From contig JAFWBP010000012.1 of assembly GCA_017507045.1 (NCBI GenBank), positions 124,001-188,000 of the forward strand: a stretch of 64,000 nt of DNA, in the 5' to 3' direction. Position numbers and translations under genes: made by a program. Positions within the stretch are counted from its first letter, which is position 1. The number at the start of each line of letters is the position of its first letter. A model generated the notes under the pieces. That model was not told the origin of the DNA. It made no database searches and worked only from the letters and a program-made list of their open reading frames with translations. Of this stretch, positions 25,382 through 33,752 are shown in pieces. This DNA is from Clostridia bacterium (GTDB lineage Bacteria > Bacillota > Clostridia > Christensenellales > Borkfalkiaceae).

Positions 25382-27007
25382 TTATTTGTTGAAATTATCC
25401 TTGAGCGAAACAATCTCAGAGAGCACGGACATGCCCCCCTCTTTACACGTCTTGTAGTAGCCGGTGCGCATAAGCTGGAACGCCGTGCCTTCAGGCGCCT
25501 GAGCAAGATAGGGCTCCGCCTTCGCCTGGAAGATGTGCTCACTATCAAGGTTGATGCGCTCGGAAAAATCCTGCCCTGCATAATCGGCATTTCGAAGCAG
25601 ATGATCGTACTGCCGCAGCTCCGCATCAATGCAGGTTTCGGCGTTTACCCAGTGAAGAACGCCCTTCGCCTTAATGCCGCTTTTATCCGAACCGCTGTGG
25701 CTCTCCGGGAAATACGTGCATTTCACCTCGATCACTTCGCCGTTTTCATCGGTAACTGCCTCATCGGCACGCACGATGTAGGCGTTCTTGAGGCGCGCAT
25801 AGGCACCCAGCTTGAGGCGATGATACTTGGGCGGCGGATTGAGGGAGAAATCCCCCTTCTCGATGTAGAGGGTTTTCCCAAAAGTGATTTTTCGGGTACC
25901 GGCGCCCTCAGAAAGCTGGTTGATTTCGAAATCCACCTCTTCACTCCCTTCGTAATTGGTGATGGTGAGCTTCAACGGCTCGAGCACCGCCATTGCACGG
26001 GGCGCGTGCAGGTTAAGATACTCGCGTACAACAGCCTCGAAGTAGCTGATCTCACATTCCGATTGCGCCTTGGCAACGCCGATGCGAGAACAGAAATCCT
26101 TGATCGCCTCGGCAGGAATACCGCGGTTTCTCAGGCCTGCAAGCGTGGGCATACGGGGATCATCCCAGCCGTGAACGGAGCCTTCCTCCACAAGCTTCTT
26201 TAAATAGCGCTTGCTCATAACGAGATTGGTAAGGTTGAGGCGCGCAAATTCGATCTGACGGGGCTTGGGCGCAAACCCAAGCTCAATGCCCACCCAATCG
26301 TAAAGGGGGCGATGATCTTCAAACTCTAACGTGCAGAGAGAATGGGTAACGCCTTGCAAAAAGTCGCAGATGGGGTGCGCATAGTCGTACATGGGGTAGA
26401 TGCACCATGTATCCCCCGTGCGGTGATGGGTAGCACGCAGAATGCGGTAGATTACGGGATCGCGCAAATTGATATTGGGCGAAGCCATATCGATTTTCGC
26501 TCGAAGGCACTTCTCGCCATCCGCATATTTGCCTGCCTTCATCTCACGGAAGAGCTTTAAATTCTCCTCCGGCGTACGGGTGCGGTACGGGCTCTCTTTG
26601 CCCGGTTCGGTGAGTGTTCCGCGCGCCTCGCGGATCTCCTCTGCCGAAAGATCGCATACGAACGCCTTGCCGGCAGTGATCAATTGCTCGGCATACGCAT
26701 AGATCTTATCAAAGAAATCGGAGGCGTACACCTCATTTTCCCAGCGGTAGCCCAGCCACGCAATATCACGGCGAATTGCATCAACGTACTCCGTCTTCTC
26801 CTTGGAGGGGTTGGTATCATCGAAAAAAAGGTTGCACTTGCCGTTATACTTTAACGCCGTGCCGAAATTAACGAACATGCTCTTGGCGTGCCCGATATGC
26901 AGGTATCCGTTGGGCTCGGGTGGGAAGCGCGTTTGGATCGCCGCCACCTTGCCCGCCGCAAGATCTGCATCAATGATATCTTGAATAAAGTTTTCTGCCT
27001 CTGCCAT
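25382..27007 (-). CDS. glnS: Glutaminyl-tRNA synthetase
   Basis: Class I synthetase charging tRNA-Gln directly. Seen in 541 aa: TRFPPEPNGYLHIGHAKSMF (HIGH motif), FFDDTNPSKEK, the tRNA acceptor region THSLCTLEFEDHRPLYDW, FARLNLTNLVMSKRYLKKLV (MSKR signature), GWDDPRMPTLAGLRNRGIP, and a C-terminal beta-barrel anticodon domain with FPESHSGSDKSG. The motif spacing is that of GlnRS, not GluRS. The ATG has GAGGAG five bases upstream. Most Bacillota lack GlnRS and use GatCAB, so this gene places the organism among the clostridial lineages that have acquired it. Confidence 0.95.
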   Translation of the reverse strand: MAEAENFIQDIIDADLAAGKVAAIQTRFPPEPNGYLHIGHAKSMFVNFGTALKYNGKCNLFFDDTNPSKEKTEYVDAIRRDIAWLGYRWENEVYASDFFDKIYAYAEQLITAGKAFVCDLSAEEIREARGTLTEPGKESPYRTRTPEENLKLFREMKAGKYADGEKCLRAKIDMASPNINLRDPVIYRILRATHHRTGDTWCIYPMYDYAHPICDFLQGVTHSLCTLEFEDHRPLYDWVGIELGFAPKPRQIEFARLNLTNLVMSKRYLKKLVEEGSVHGWDDPRMPTLAGLRNRGIPAEAIKDFCSRIGVAKAQSECEISYFEAVVREYLNLHAPRAMAVLEPLKLTITNYEGSEEVDFEINQLSEGAGTRKITFGKTLYIEKGDFSLNPPPKYHRLKLGAYARLKNAYIVRADEAVTDENGEVIEVKCTYFPESHSGSDKSGIKAKGVLHWVNAETCIDAELRQYDHLLRNADYAGQDFSERINLDSEHIFQAKAEPYLAQAPEGTAFQLMRTGYYKTCKEGGMSVLSEIVSLKDNFNK

Positions 27008-27169
27008 AGTAGCTCCTCTTTTATAGCGCCTTAATTGGAATGGGTTAAAAATGGTAAAAATTTAAGCGCGGAAGGATGTGATCCGCCCACGATTCGTATC
27101 TACTTTCGATTATAACATATTCTCCGTGAAAATGATAGTTTTTGCGAGGTGTTTTTTTGGAAATTGTGG

Positions 27170-27175
27170 TATAAT
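27170..27175 (+). promoter_or_regulatory. Extended -10 promoter giving a leaderless PAP2 mRNA
   Basis: TGGTATAAT, an extended -10 element, ends six bases before the ATG at 27182, so the predicted +1 is the A of the start codon. No good -35 hexamer is found 17 bases upstream, and there is no Shine-Dalgarno. Confidence 0.6.
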
Positions 27176-27181
27176 CAAGCC

Positions 27182-28042
27182 ATGGAAGAGGCAATTCTGT
27201 TGTTTTTTGAAGAAATCCGCTCTCCCGCGCTTGATTGGGTGTTCGGAATTCTTTCTCTTATGGGAGAAGCGGTGCTTATCGCAGGCGCCGTACTCCTTCT
27301 CTATTGGCTACTGGATGGGCGCACGGGGGAACAGCTTCTCCTTACTGCAACTTCCTCCGCCGCTTTTAACTGTATGCTCAAAGCAAGCGTTCTCCGCCCT
27401 CGACCTTATATGGCCGGCGTTGTTTCTTTGCACCCCGATACGCCCCTCTTTTCTTCGCAGGGGTTGGGCGATAACCTCTCCTTTCCGAGTGGGCACGCAC
27501 AGGCAACCTCCTCTGCCCTCTTTGCCGGAGCACTGCGCCTTCGCGGAGCGGTATGGCGCACCTTAGGCTGGGCGCTTTCCGCAATACTAACGCTTCTCGT
27601 GTGCTGTTCACGCCTCTATTTTGGCGTACACTACCCTTCCGATCTTTTTGCCGGCGTGCTGCTCGGCCTGCTGTTTGCTCTCTTTTGGCAACTCATTTTT
27701 GCGGCCGCTTACAGATTCCGTTACTATATCCTCTTAGCGTTAGCGGTAGCGGCGCTCTGCGTTTTACCCTTTTCCCCAAGCACTGATTTCATCCGCACCG
27801 CGGGCATGGTGGTGGGGTGCGCGATCTTCCTTCCCCTTTCCACCCTTTTAAAATACGATGCGCCTAAACAGCTTCGGCGCAGATTTTTGCGCATCCCTGT
27901 GGGGCTCTTTTGCACGGGCGCAGTGTTTGCGGGAAGCTGTTTCTTCCCGGAAGGGCATGGCTTTCTGCTCCTTCAATGGTTGCTGCTCGCCGGCGCGGCA
28001 ACCTTTCTTGCAACTCTGTGCTTTAAGGTGTTAAAAATTTAA
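27182..28042 (+). CDS. PAP2-family membrane phosphatase
   Basis: Polytopic lipid or pyrophosphate phosphatase of the PAP2 superfamily. Seen in 286 aa: the three catalytic motifs KASVLRPRP (about 66-74), PSGHAQ (about 101-106) and SRLYFGVHYPSDLFAG (about 140-155), embedded in about seven to eight membrane helices. The C-terminal part adds three helices beyond the catalytic core. The ATG at 27182 was preferred to an upstream in-frame start because the -10 box lies between them. Undecaprenyl-pyrophosphate phosphatase is one possible role; substrate cannot be told. It diverges from glnS. Confidence 0.9.
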   Translation: MEEAILLFFEEIRSPALDWVFGILSLMGEAVLIAGAVLLLYWLLDGRTGEQLLLTATSSAAFNCMLKASVLRPRPYMAGVVSLHPDTPLFSSQGLGDNLSFPSGHAQATSSALFAGALRLRGAVWRTLGWALSAILTLLVCCSRLYFGVHYPSDLFAGVLLGLLFALFWQLIFAAAYRFRYYILLALAVAALCVLPFSPSTDFIRTAGMVVGCAIFLPLSTLLKYDAPKQLRRRFLRIPVGLFCTGAVFAGSCFFPEGHGFLLLQWLLLAGAATFLATLCFKVLKI

Positions 28043-28085
28043 GCTTGTGCCAAAGGCAGGGAAGAGAATTGCCCCTCTTAAACGC

Positions 28086-28114
28086 TTGACGGATCTTATT
28101 TGAACGGGTATAAT
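28086..28114 (+). promoter_or_regulatory. SigmaA promoter of glyS
   Basis: TTGACG (28086-28091), 17-base spacer, TATAAT (28109-28114). No T-box leader fits in the 35 bases before the start codon. Confidence 0.8.
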
Positions 28115-28148
28115 ATTACAAGATATAAGGACACATAGGAGCAATTTT

Positions 28149-29525
28149 ATGGCAGATAGAGCGGTAACGATGGAAAAATTGGTAGCGCTGTGCAAGGCGC
28201 GCGGCATCATCTTCCCCGGAAGTGAAATTTACGGCGGCATGGGCAACACGTGGGATTACGGCCCCGTGGGCGTGGAGATCAAGAACAACATCAAACGCGC
28301 TTGGTGGAAGCGCTTCGTCTCCGAAAGCGATAATTCCTACGGCGTGGATGCGGCGATCCTCATGAACTCCCGCGTGTGGGAGGCGAGCGGACACACTACC
28401 TCCTTCTCCGATCCTAAGATGGATTGCAAGAAGTGCAAAACGCGCCACAGAGCCGATAATCTTATCGAGGCATATTCGAAGGGCGCAGTGAATCCCGATA
28501 CCATGTCCAACGAGGAGATGGAAAAATACATCGAAGAACACCACATAAACTGCCCCAACTGCGGCAATTTCGATTGGACGAATATTCGCACCTTCAACCT
28601 CATGTTCGAAACTTCCCGCGGCGTTACCGATGAAAGCCAGAACAAGATCTACCTTCGCCCCGAAACCGCGCAGGGTGAATTTGTAAACTTCCTCAACGTG
28701 CAGCGCACTGCGCGCGCCAAAGTTCCCTTCGGCATCGCGCAGGTAGGAAAAGCCTTCCGCAATGAGATCACACCCGGCAACTTCATCTTCCGCACCATTG
28801 AATTTGAACAGATGGAGCACCAGTGGTTCTGCAAAGAAGGAACCGACGAGGCGTTCTACAACGAGTATAAAGAAAAAGCGATGAGCTTTCTCGTGGATCT
28901 CGGCTTCGATAAAGAGCACCTTCGCTTCCACGATCACGATAAGCTTGCGCACTACGCACGGGCGGCGTGTGATATTCAATACCTCTACCCCATGGGCTGG
29001 CAGGAACTTAACGGCATTCATAACCGTACTGATTACGATCTTTCCCGCCATCAGGAATTCTCAGGCAAGACGCTTACGTACGTTGATCCCATGAACGGCG
29101 AACGGTATATTCCCTACGTGATCGAATACTCCATCGGCGCCGACCGACTCATGCTCGCCGTTCTCTCCGAGGCATACGACGAGGAGAAACTTGAAAACGG
29201 CGAGGTGCGCAACGTTATGCACTTCCATCCTGCCATCGCGGCGTACAAGGCGGCGATCCTGCCCCTTCAAAAGAACCTCGCTCCCAAAGCGAAGGAGTTC
29301 TTGGTAAGGCTCAAAAAGCTGTTCTCCGTAACTTACGATGAAGCCGGCTCCATTGGAAAACGCTACCGCCGCCAAGATGAGATCGGCACCCCTTACTGCA
29401 TTACGGTTGACTTCGACACCCTCGAGGACGGCACCATGACCGTGAGAGACCGCGATACGATGGAACAGCAACGCCTTACCGCCGAGCAGATCATCGCCTT
29501 CCTCACAGAAAAGTGCGCGTTCTAA
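28149..29525 (+). CDS. glyS: Glycyl-tRNA synthetase, homodimeric type
   Basis: Class II synthetase. Seen in 458 aa: GSEIYGGMGNTWDYGPVGVE near the N-terminus, motif 2 region RPETAQGEFVNF and IAQVGKAFRNEITPGNFIFR, EFEQMEHQWFC, motif 3-like YSIGADRLMLAVL, and a C-terminal anticodon-binding domain with YDEAGSIGKRYRRQDEIGTP. This is the single-chain GlyRS, not the alpha2-beta2 GlyQ/GlyS pair. A zinc-ribbon-like insertion CKKCKTRH and CPNCGNFDW lies at about 97-145. GGAG lies upstream of the ATG. Confidence 0.96.
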   Translation: MADRAVTMEKLVALCKARGIIFPGSEIYGGMGNTWDYGPVGVEIKNNIKRAWWKRFVSESDNSYGVDAAILMNSRVWEASGHTTSFSDPKMDCKKCKTRHRADNLIEAYSKGAVNPDTMSNEEMEKYIEEHHINCPNCGNFDWTNIRTFNLMFETSRGVTDESQNKIYLRPETAQGEFVNFLNVQRTARAKVPFGIAQVGKAFRNEITPGNFIFRTIEFEQMEHQWFCKEGTDEAFYNEYKEKAMSFLVDLGFDKEHLRFHDHDKLAHYARAACDIQYLYPMGWQELNGIHNRTDYDLSRHQEFSGKTLTYVDPMNGERYIPYVIEYSIGADRLMLAVLSEAYDEEKLENGEVRNVMHFHPAIAAYKAAILPLQKNLAPKAKEFLVRLKKLFSVTYDEAGSIGKRYRRQDEIGTPYCITVDFDTLEDGTMTVRDRDTMEQQRLTAEQIIAFLTEKCAF

Positions 29526-29557
29526 AAAACATCCCATCCAAATAACGAAATTACAAA

Positions 29558-29593
29558 AAGGCGCCCATTCGCAATATTGCGGATGGGCGCCTT
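29558..29593 (+). terminator. Terminator hairpin after glyS
   Basis: A 15-bp stem (AAGGCGCCCATTCGC with its complement, one mismatch) and a 6-base loop, then CATTTGC. The T run is weak but the stem is very stable. Confidence 0.65.
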
Positions 29594-29620
29594 CATTTGC
29601 AATGAAATTAGAAGGCTTCC

Positions 29621-29648
29621 TTGATAAAAAGAAAAAGTTGCATATACT
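29621..29648 (+). promoter_or_regulatory. SigmaA-like promoter of the glycosyltransferase gene
   Basis: TTGATA (29621-29626), 16-base spacer, TATACT (29643-29648), giving a leader of about 15 bases to the ATG at 29670. Confidence 0.55.
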
Positions 29649-29669
29649 AAGAAAACCACGGGAATGTGT

Positions 29670-30953
29670 ATGTTGCGTTTTTTTATAATTGTTTACCTCA
29701 CTCTTTCTCTTCTTGCGATATTGCTATATCTGCCTAAGCTTATCGGCTTTTTCTATGCCTTCAAAAAACCTCGCCACCCAAGGGCGCGCACGAAGCGGCG
29801 CATCTCGGTGATCGTGCCTGCACGCGGCGAGAGCAAAATTATCGGCGATCTGCTCGCCTCCATTGAAAAGCAGGATTACGATCGTGCCTTTTTCGATGTA
29901 AACGTTATCGTGAAAGATGAAAACGATGCTACAATCGGTATTGCCACAGACATGGGTGCCCGCGTTTACCTCGCAAGAGAGCAAACCTGCAAGGGGGATG
30001 CTCTCGATGGCTACTTTAAGGCACTTGCGAAAGAGGAGCTGAAAAGATACGATGCGTTCGTCATCGTAGATGCAGATGCCGTGCTTTCCCCTTCCTACTT
30101 GCGCGAGCTCAACAACGCGCTCGAGGAAAATTACGATATCTATATCACACGTAAGCATGCGAAAAACTATTTGGGAGGCAAAAAAAATCGCAGTGTCTTT
30201 TCAAACTGCGCCACGCTTACCTGGCCCATTCTGGATGATTTAAGCAACAACTTCCGCATGCGGCATGAAATGCCGCTTAATCTGTGCGGCCAAGGCATGA
30301 TGCTGCGGCGCGCAGTCATTGAAGAGCTGGGCGGCTGGCCCTATCGCACGCTTACCGAAGATTACGAACTAAAACTCGATTCTCTGCTCAAGGGATACCG
30401 CTCTATGTTCTATCCCTACGCCGCCCTATACACGGAGGAAGCGCTAGGAAGAGAAGAAAACTGCATTCGCCGCCTCAGGTGGCTCACGGGATATAAACAG
30501 TGCGATAAAAAATACCGCGATCAGATCAAGGCGCAGGTCCGCGCGCGCGGACGGTGCAATGCAGGCGAATTCGAATACTTTTTCGGCGTGTTTCCTCTTC
30601 TTCTTTACGTTGCGACGGCGGCGATCACGATGCTTGCCGGTATTGCTCTCGCCATCGGGAATCTCATTGCGGGGAAAGTGCTCCGTGCGGCGGCCTCTTT
30701 CTGCTTCCTCACGGCGATACCTTTTCTCATTATGTACACACTGCTCTTTCTCTACAGCGCGCTCGCTATGCTGGCCTGCAGAGAAACCTTTGCGGTACTT
30801 TCACGGACGGAAAAACTTTTTACTCTGCTCTATAACCCCTTTTTTCTTTTAGAATACATCCCGCTCTACTTCAAAAGCGTTCGGGCGGTGCATCGGGGGC
30901 AACCGCCCAAGTGGAAGGAGACGGAGCGCATTGAATACGATGCGCCGCAATAA
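29670..30953 (+). CDS. Membrane-bound family 2 glycosyltransferase
   Basis: Processive-type or envelope glycosyltransferase. Seen in 427 aa: an N-terminal membrane helix (about 3-23), GT2 nucleotide-binding core RISVIVPARGESKIIGDLL, the metal-binding DXD-like VDADAVLSPSYLREL, the acceptor region GQGMMLRRAVIEELGGWPY with TEDYELKLD, an RRLRW motif (QxxRW type, here CIRRLRWLTGY) and three to four C-terminal membrane helices. This resembles NodC/HAS/IcaA-like enzymes. Start at the second ATG (29670), which has GGGA eight bases upstream. The terminal product is unknown; no polysaccharide cluster lies nearby. Confidence 0.87.
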   Translation: MLRFFIIVYLTLSLLAILLYLPKLIGFFYAFKKPRHPRARTKRRISVIVPARGESKIIGDLLASIEKQDYDRAFFDVNVIVKDENDATIGIATDMGARVYLAREQTCKGDALDGYFKALAKEELKRYDAFVIVDADAVLSPSYLRELNNALEENYDIYITRKHAKNYLGGKKNRSVFSNCATLTWPILDDLSNNFRMRHEMPLNLCGQGMMLRRAVIEELGGWPYRTLTEDYELKLDSLLKGYRSMFYPYAALYTEEALGREENCIRRLRWLTGYKQCDKKYRDQIKAQVRARGRCNAGEFEYFFGVFPLLLYVATAAITMLAGIALAIGNLIAGKVLRAAASFCFLTAIPFLIMYTLLFLYSALAMLACRETFAVLSRTEKLFTLLYNPFFLLEYIPLYFKSVRAVHRGQPPKWKETERIEYDAPQ

Positions 30954-30964
30954 AGGATAGGAAA

Positions 30965-30989
30965 GGGCGCCGTGCAAAGCACGGCGCCC
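30965..30989. terminator. Hairpin between convergent glycosyltransferase and acyltransferase genes
   Basis: An 11-bp perfect stem GGGCGCCGTGC / GCACGGCGCCC with an AAA loop in the 42-base gap between convergent genes. There is no T run, so termination efficiency is unclear. Confidence 0.6.
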
Positions 30990-30995
30990 CGCTTG

Positions 30996-31808
30996 TTAAC
31001 AAAGCCCTTTTCTTCTATCGGGAAGGTATTTGAGGGGGATGCCGTAAGCCCTTTTATAGCATTCCCGCCAAGCCGCTTCCGCAGCGGCTCTCATGGCATG
31101 GGCTCGCTCCTTTGCAGGAAGCATTTCATCCGGGTAGATCGCAGGCATGGTATGGATACGCAGCTTCTTTATGTGCCCGTTTGCGTTTTTTTGAAAGGTA
31201 CAGAACACGGGCAAAACAGGCACGTTAAACTTCACCGCATAGTGGAAGGCGCCCTCCTTCATGGGGCGGGGCTTTTGATAGTTGATCCACATCGCCTGCT
31301 CGGCATAGAAGTTTACGATTTTGCCCTCGTGCAACCGCTTGCCCATCTCTCGCATCAGATTTTTCGTAGCGGTTACGTTATTGCTGAACGGCCACATACC
31401 ACCGTGGCGGATGATATGACCGCCCAGACCACCCTTATTGTTCCAGGGCGCCATTGTGTGAAAGGAGCGGAAGTGCCCGATTGCATCGCGCACGAAAAGG
31501 GTATCGAGATGATTGAAATGGTTACAGACGGAAATTGCCCCCCGCCCCTTGAGTGCGCGTACGTTTTTGCGCCCGTACGTTTTTGCACCGTAAAGAACGC
31601 GGATCAGGAGCGGGCCGAACACACCCAACAGAACGCGCCAAAAGCCCGTGAGGATGCGCTCGTACCAGGGCTGTCGATAACGGTACTTCCCATCCGGCAT
31701 CTCCCAATCGTTGCCGAATGCGATGTAATCGTAATCGAATCTACGGTACCCCTCAAGCGTATCCTGTATGCGCCTTGCTTTTTCCGCCTTCGTCCGTTCT
31801 TTCCTCAT
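30996..31808 (-). CDS. PlsC-type 1-acyl-glycerol-3-phosphate acyltransferase
   Basis: Membrane-associated acyltransferase for phosphatidic acid or related lipids. Seen in 270 aa: block I VCNHFNHLDTLFV (NHxxxxD), block II-like region GHIIRHGGMWPFSNN, block III VNFYAEQAMWINYQKPRPM, where the usual FPEG is replaced by FYAEQ, and block IV VPVLPVFCTF. A membrane helix sits at about 59-77. The ATG has only a weak purine run; TATAAT lies about 18 bases upstream. The unusual block III leaves the acyl donor and acceptor open. Confidence 0.85.
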   Translation of the reverse strand: MRKERTKAEKARRIQDTLEGYRRFDYDYIAFGNDWEMPDGKYRYRQPWYERILTGFWRVLLGVFGPLLIRVLYGAKTYGRKNVRALKGRGAISVCNHFNHLDTLFVRDAIGHFRSFHTMAPWNNKGGLGGHIIRHGGMWPFSNNVTATKNLMREMGKRLHEGKIVNFYAEQAMWINYQKPRPMKEGAFHYAVKFNVPVLPVFCTFQKNANGHIKKLRIHTMPAIYPDEMLPAKERAHAMRAAAEAAWRECYKRAYGIPLKYLPDRRKGLC

Positions 31809-31913
31809 TTTTCACCGCTATTTTTATTATACGCGTTTTTTTAATGAAAATGTCCGGCATATGCAGAAGGCTTGAGCGCCATTCTCCTTTTTAAAGCAGA
31901 TGCTCTGTAAACG

Positions 31914-31943
31914 AAAAGGCAACGCTTTTTTGCGTTGCCTTTT
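31914..31943 (-). terminator. Intrinsic terminator of the zinc-ribbon gene at 31962-32690
   Basis: A 12-bp perfect stem AAAAGGCAACGC / GCGTTGCCTTTT with a T6 loop and T run; also functional in the plus direction by symmetry. Confidence 0.9.
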
Positions 31944-31961
31944 TCCTTCGTAATATTGTTT

Positions 31962-32690
31962 TTATGCGCGCTTTCTGCAAACGGCAACGATGATCATCGT
32001 TACAAGCGCAAGAAAACCTGCGCCTGCGACTGTAATGAAGAGTGCTTTGCCAACCGCTACAAATGACTCGGCGCGCATTGCAATGATGGCAAGCATGACG
32101 CCTGCTACGGCAATAAGCGCAAGATAGATAAGAATAGCGAGCACGCCGCAAAACGTTTTTGCAAACTTAACCTTAAAGCTGCAAAGAAGATAGATGAAAC
32201 CAAAGAGCACTGCAAACCCAGCCAGCCCAACAAGCGCATAGCAAAGATAGGTATAGGCGCGCCCTGCATCCCCGGAGCTGAGAATATTGTAAACCGTGGT
32301 GGCAGGATCGATCACCGGCAAGAAGAATACGCCAAAGAGCGCAGCTCCGAACAAAAAGAGAAGGAGCGCCGGCCAGCTCGCAAGCTTGAAGCCCTTCTTG
32401 GGCTGTGCTTCCACGGCAACTTCTTCCGCCGCAATCTCTGCAATGGGCTCCTCTGCAGGCGCTTCCGAATCCTCCGCCTGCGTAGGCTTTACGCCTTGCT
32501 GTGCGTTGATCGCGTTGATGATCCCGATGTACGAAGTTACGAAGGGAAGATACCAACTGTTATAATCAGGGTGCCCGTTCGCACCTGCCTGTGGCGGCTG
32601 AACATAGTTGATCTGCTGTGCCGCGCCGCAATTCGGGCAGAACTGTGCGCCGCTCGGCAACTCCGTGCCACATTTTGAGCAAAATGCCAT
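31962..32690 (-). CDS. Zinc-ribbon membrane protein of unknown function (paralogue A)
   Basis: Not assigned. The 242-aa product begins with a zinc ribbon (MAFCSKCGTELPSGAQFCPN, Cys4-type with CxxC...CxxC at 4-22), continues with a hydrophilic linker rich in Ala and Glu (about 60-100), and ends with four membrane helices (about 105-235). Start at ATG 32690, with AGGA upstream and the cysteine motif immediately after. It is the first of three neighbouring genes with the same plan: N-terminal ribbon, low-complexity linker, C-terminal membrane domain. A TTGACA-17-TATGCT promoter lies just upstream. Confidence 0.8.
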   Translation of the reverse strand: MAFCSKCGTELPSGAQFCPNCGAAQQINYVQPPQAGANGHPDYNSWYLPFVTSYIGIINAINAQQGVKPTQAEDSEAPAEEPIAEIAAEEVAVEAQPKKGFKLASWPALLLFLFGAALFGVFFLPVIDPATTVYNILSSGDAGRAYTYLCYALVGLAGFAVLFGFIYLLCSFKVKFAKTFCGVLAILIYLALIAVAGVMLAIIAMRAESFVAVGKALFITVAGAGFLALVTMIIVAVCRKRA

Positions 32691-32730
32691 AAAATTTCCT
32701 CCTATTGAACAAATCAATTTTATCACACTA

Positions 32731-32759
32731 AGCATACACGATTTTATGAAAAATGTCAA
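32731..32759 (-). promoter_or_regulatory. SigmaA promoter of zinc-ribbon gene A
   Basis: On the minus strand TTGACA (32754-32759), a 17-base spacer and TATGCT (32731-32736). Confidence 0.7.
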
Positions 32760-32933
32760 TGCTTATGGGCAAATTCGGTAAAATAATTTTTGCTTCTTTT
32801 GGGGCTCGCTCTTTTTGAGGTCAGCCGCCGCTAAGCATCCGGGCACGCTTAGGCGCGCCGTGAGATACGATCGCGAACATGGTATAGGGCGTGCGCACTA
32901 CATGCCGCACTGGCGCCTTGCGAAACAAAAAAA

Positions 32934-32951
32934 GCCGGCGCGAGCGCCGGC
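32934..32951 (-). terminator. Intrinsic terminator of zinc-ribbon gene B
   Basis: A 7-bp GC stem GCCGGCG / CGCCGGC with a 4-base loop, followed on the minus strand by seven T residues. Confidence 0.88.
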
Positions 32952-32958
32952 CCTTCTT

Positions 32959-33603
32959 TTATGCTGCGAACGTTTTAATTTCTTCTATGATCATCTCAAA
33001 CAGCGCGTTTACGTTGTTCATGTAAATCACATACAGAGCAACCGCCGCTGCGATCACGATGAGTGCAACGATGATAGCAACGACACCGAGTGCCTTTCCT
33101 GCACCGTTGTAATCTTTCGCCTTGGCGATACCGATAAGGGAAAGCAGAATGCCGAAGACGGAGGAAATACCGATGGAAACGAGGCCGCAGAACGCAAGAA
33201 TGATACCTGCAACCGAGAAACCATTGACGGACTTTGCGGGCACAACTTCTATCTCTTCCAAAACTTCTACTTCTTCAGCCGCAACTTCTTCCTCTTCGAT
33301 GACCTCTTCTACCGCCTCTTCCACCGCTTCTTCCGCTTCGGGATCAGGGCGCATACGCTCGGGCTCGGGGCGCATACGCTCAGGCTCGGGGCGCATACGC
33401 TGCTCCGTTGCAGGAGCAGGAAGCTGAGGGTAGCCGTAGGGGAGCTGAGGGTAGCCGTAGCCAACCTGCTGCTGAATGCAGAAACCGCCGTAAATAGGCA
33501 TCTGATAACCGTAAGGCATAGGGGCGTTCACGGGCTTGCCGCATCCGGGGCAAAACTTTTCATCTTCAAAGACCGGTCCGCCGCATTGCTGACAATTGTT
33601 CAT
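32959..33603 (-). CDS. Zinc-ribbon membrane protein with DUF4190-like domain (paralogue B)
   Basis: Not assigned. The 214-aa product has an N-terminal ribbon (NCQQCGGPVFEDEKFCPGCG), a Tyr/Pro/Gln-rich segment with GYPQLPYGYPQLP, three copies of RMRPEPE (one as RMRPDPE), an acidic run rich in EEAVEE, then two long membrane segments of DUF4190 type (SVAGIILAFCGLVSIGISSV, and AGKALGVVAIIVALIVIAAA). Start at ATG 33603, with GGAGG eight bases upstream. Closely related in plan to the next gene (33753-34514). Confidence 0.8.
   Translation of the reverse strand: MNNCQQCGGPVFEDEKFCPGCGKPVNAPMPYGYQMPIYGGFCIQQQVGYGYPQLPYGYPQLPAPATEQRMRPEPERMRPEPERMRPDPEAEEAVEEAVEEVIEEEEVAAEEVEVLEEIEVVPAKSVNGFSVAGIILAFCGLVSIGISSVFGILLSLIGIAKAKDYNGAGKALGVVAIIVALIVIAAAVALYVIYMNNVNALFEMIIEEIKTFAA
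33345..33402. repeat. 21-bp in-frame tandem repeat (nearly three copies)
   Basis: Three near-identical 21-base units built on GGGCGCATACGCTC, encoding the RMRPEPE copies in the zinc-ribbon gene B. Copies differ by one or two bases. Confidence 0.8.
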
Positions 33604-33713
33604 TGGAATATCCTCCTGTTTGATAGTTTCACTCATCTATATCATACATCATCTTTCAGCGATTGTCAATACCCCCTTTCAAAAAAAGCCGGTATATTTT
33701 TCAAAAGAAAGAA

Positions 33714-33739
33714 AAAACCGACGCATACGCGTCGGTTTT
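33714..33739 (-). terminator. Intrinsic terminator of zinc-ribbon gene C
   Basis: An 11-bp perfect stem AAAACCGACGC / GCGTCGGTTTT with ATAC loop and T run on the minus strand. Confidence 0.9.
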
Positions 33740-33752
33740 AAATTTTATGCGG

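Noticed and set aside
28042-28148. T-box leader before glyS
   Set aside because: The gap is too short; the promoter sits only 35 bases before the start codon.
28116-29051. Minus-strand frame antisense to glyS
   Set aside because: Shadow frame in GC-rich coding DNA; glyS on the plus strand has clear motifs.
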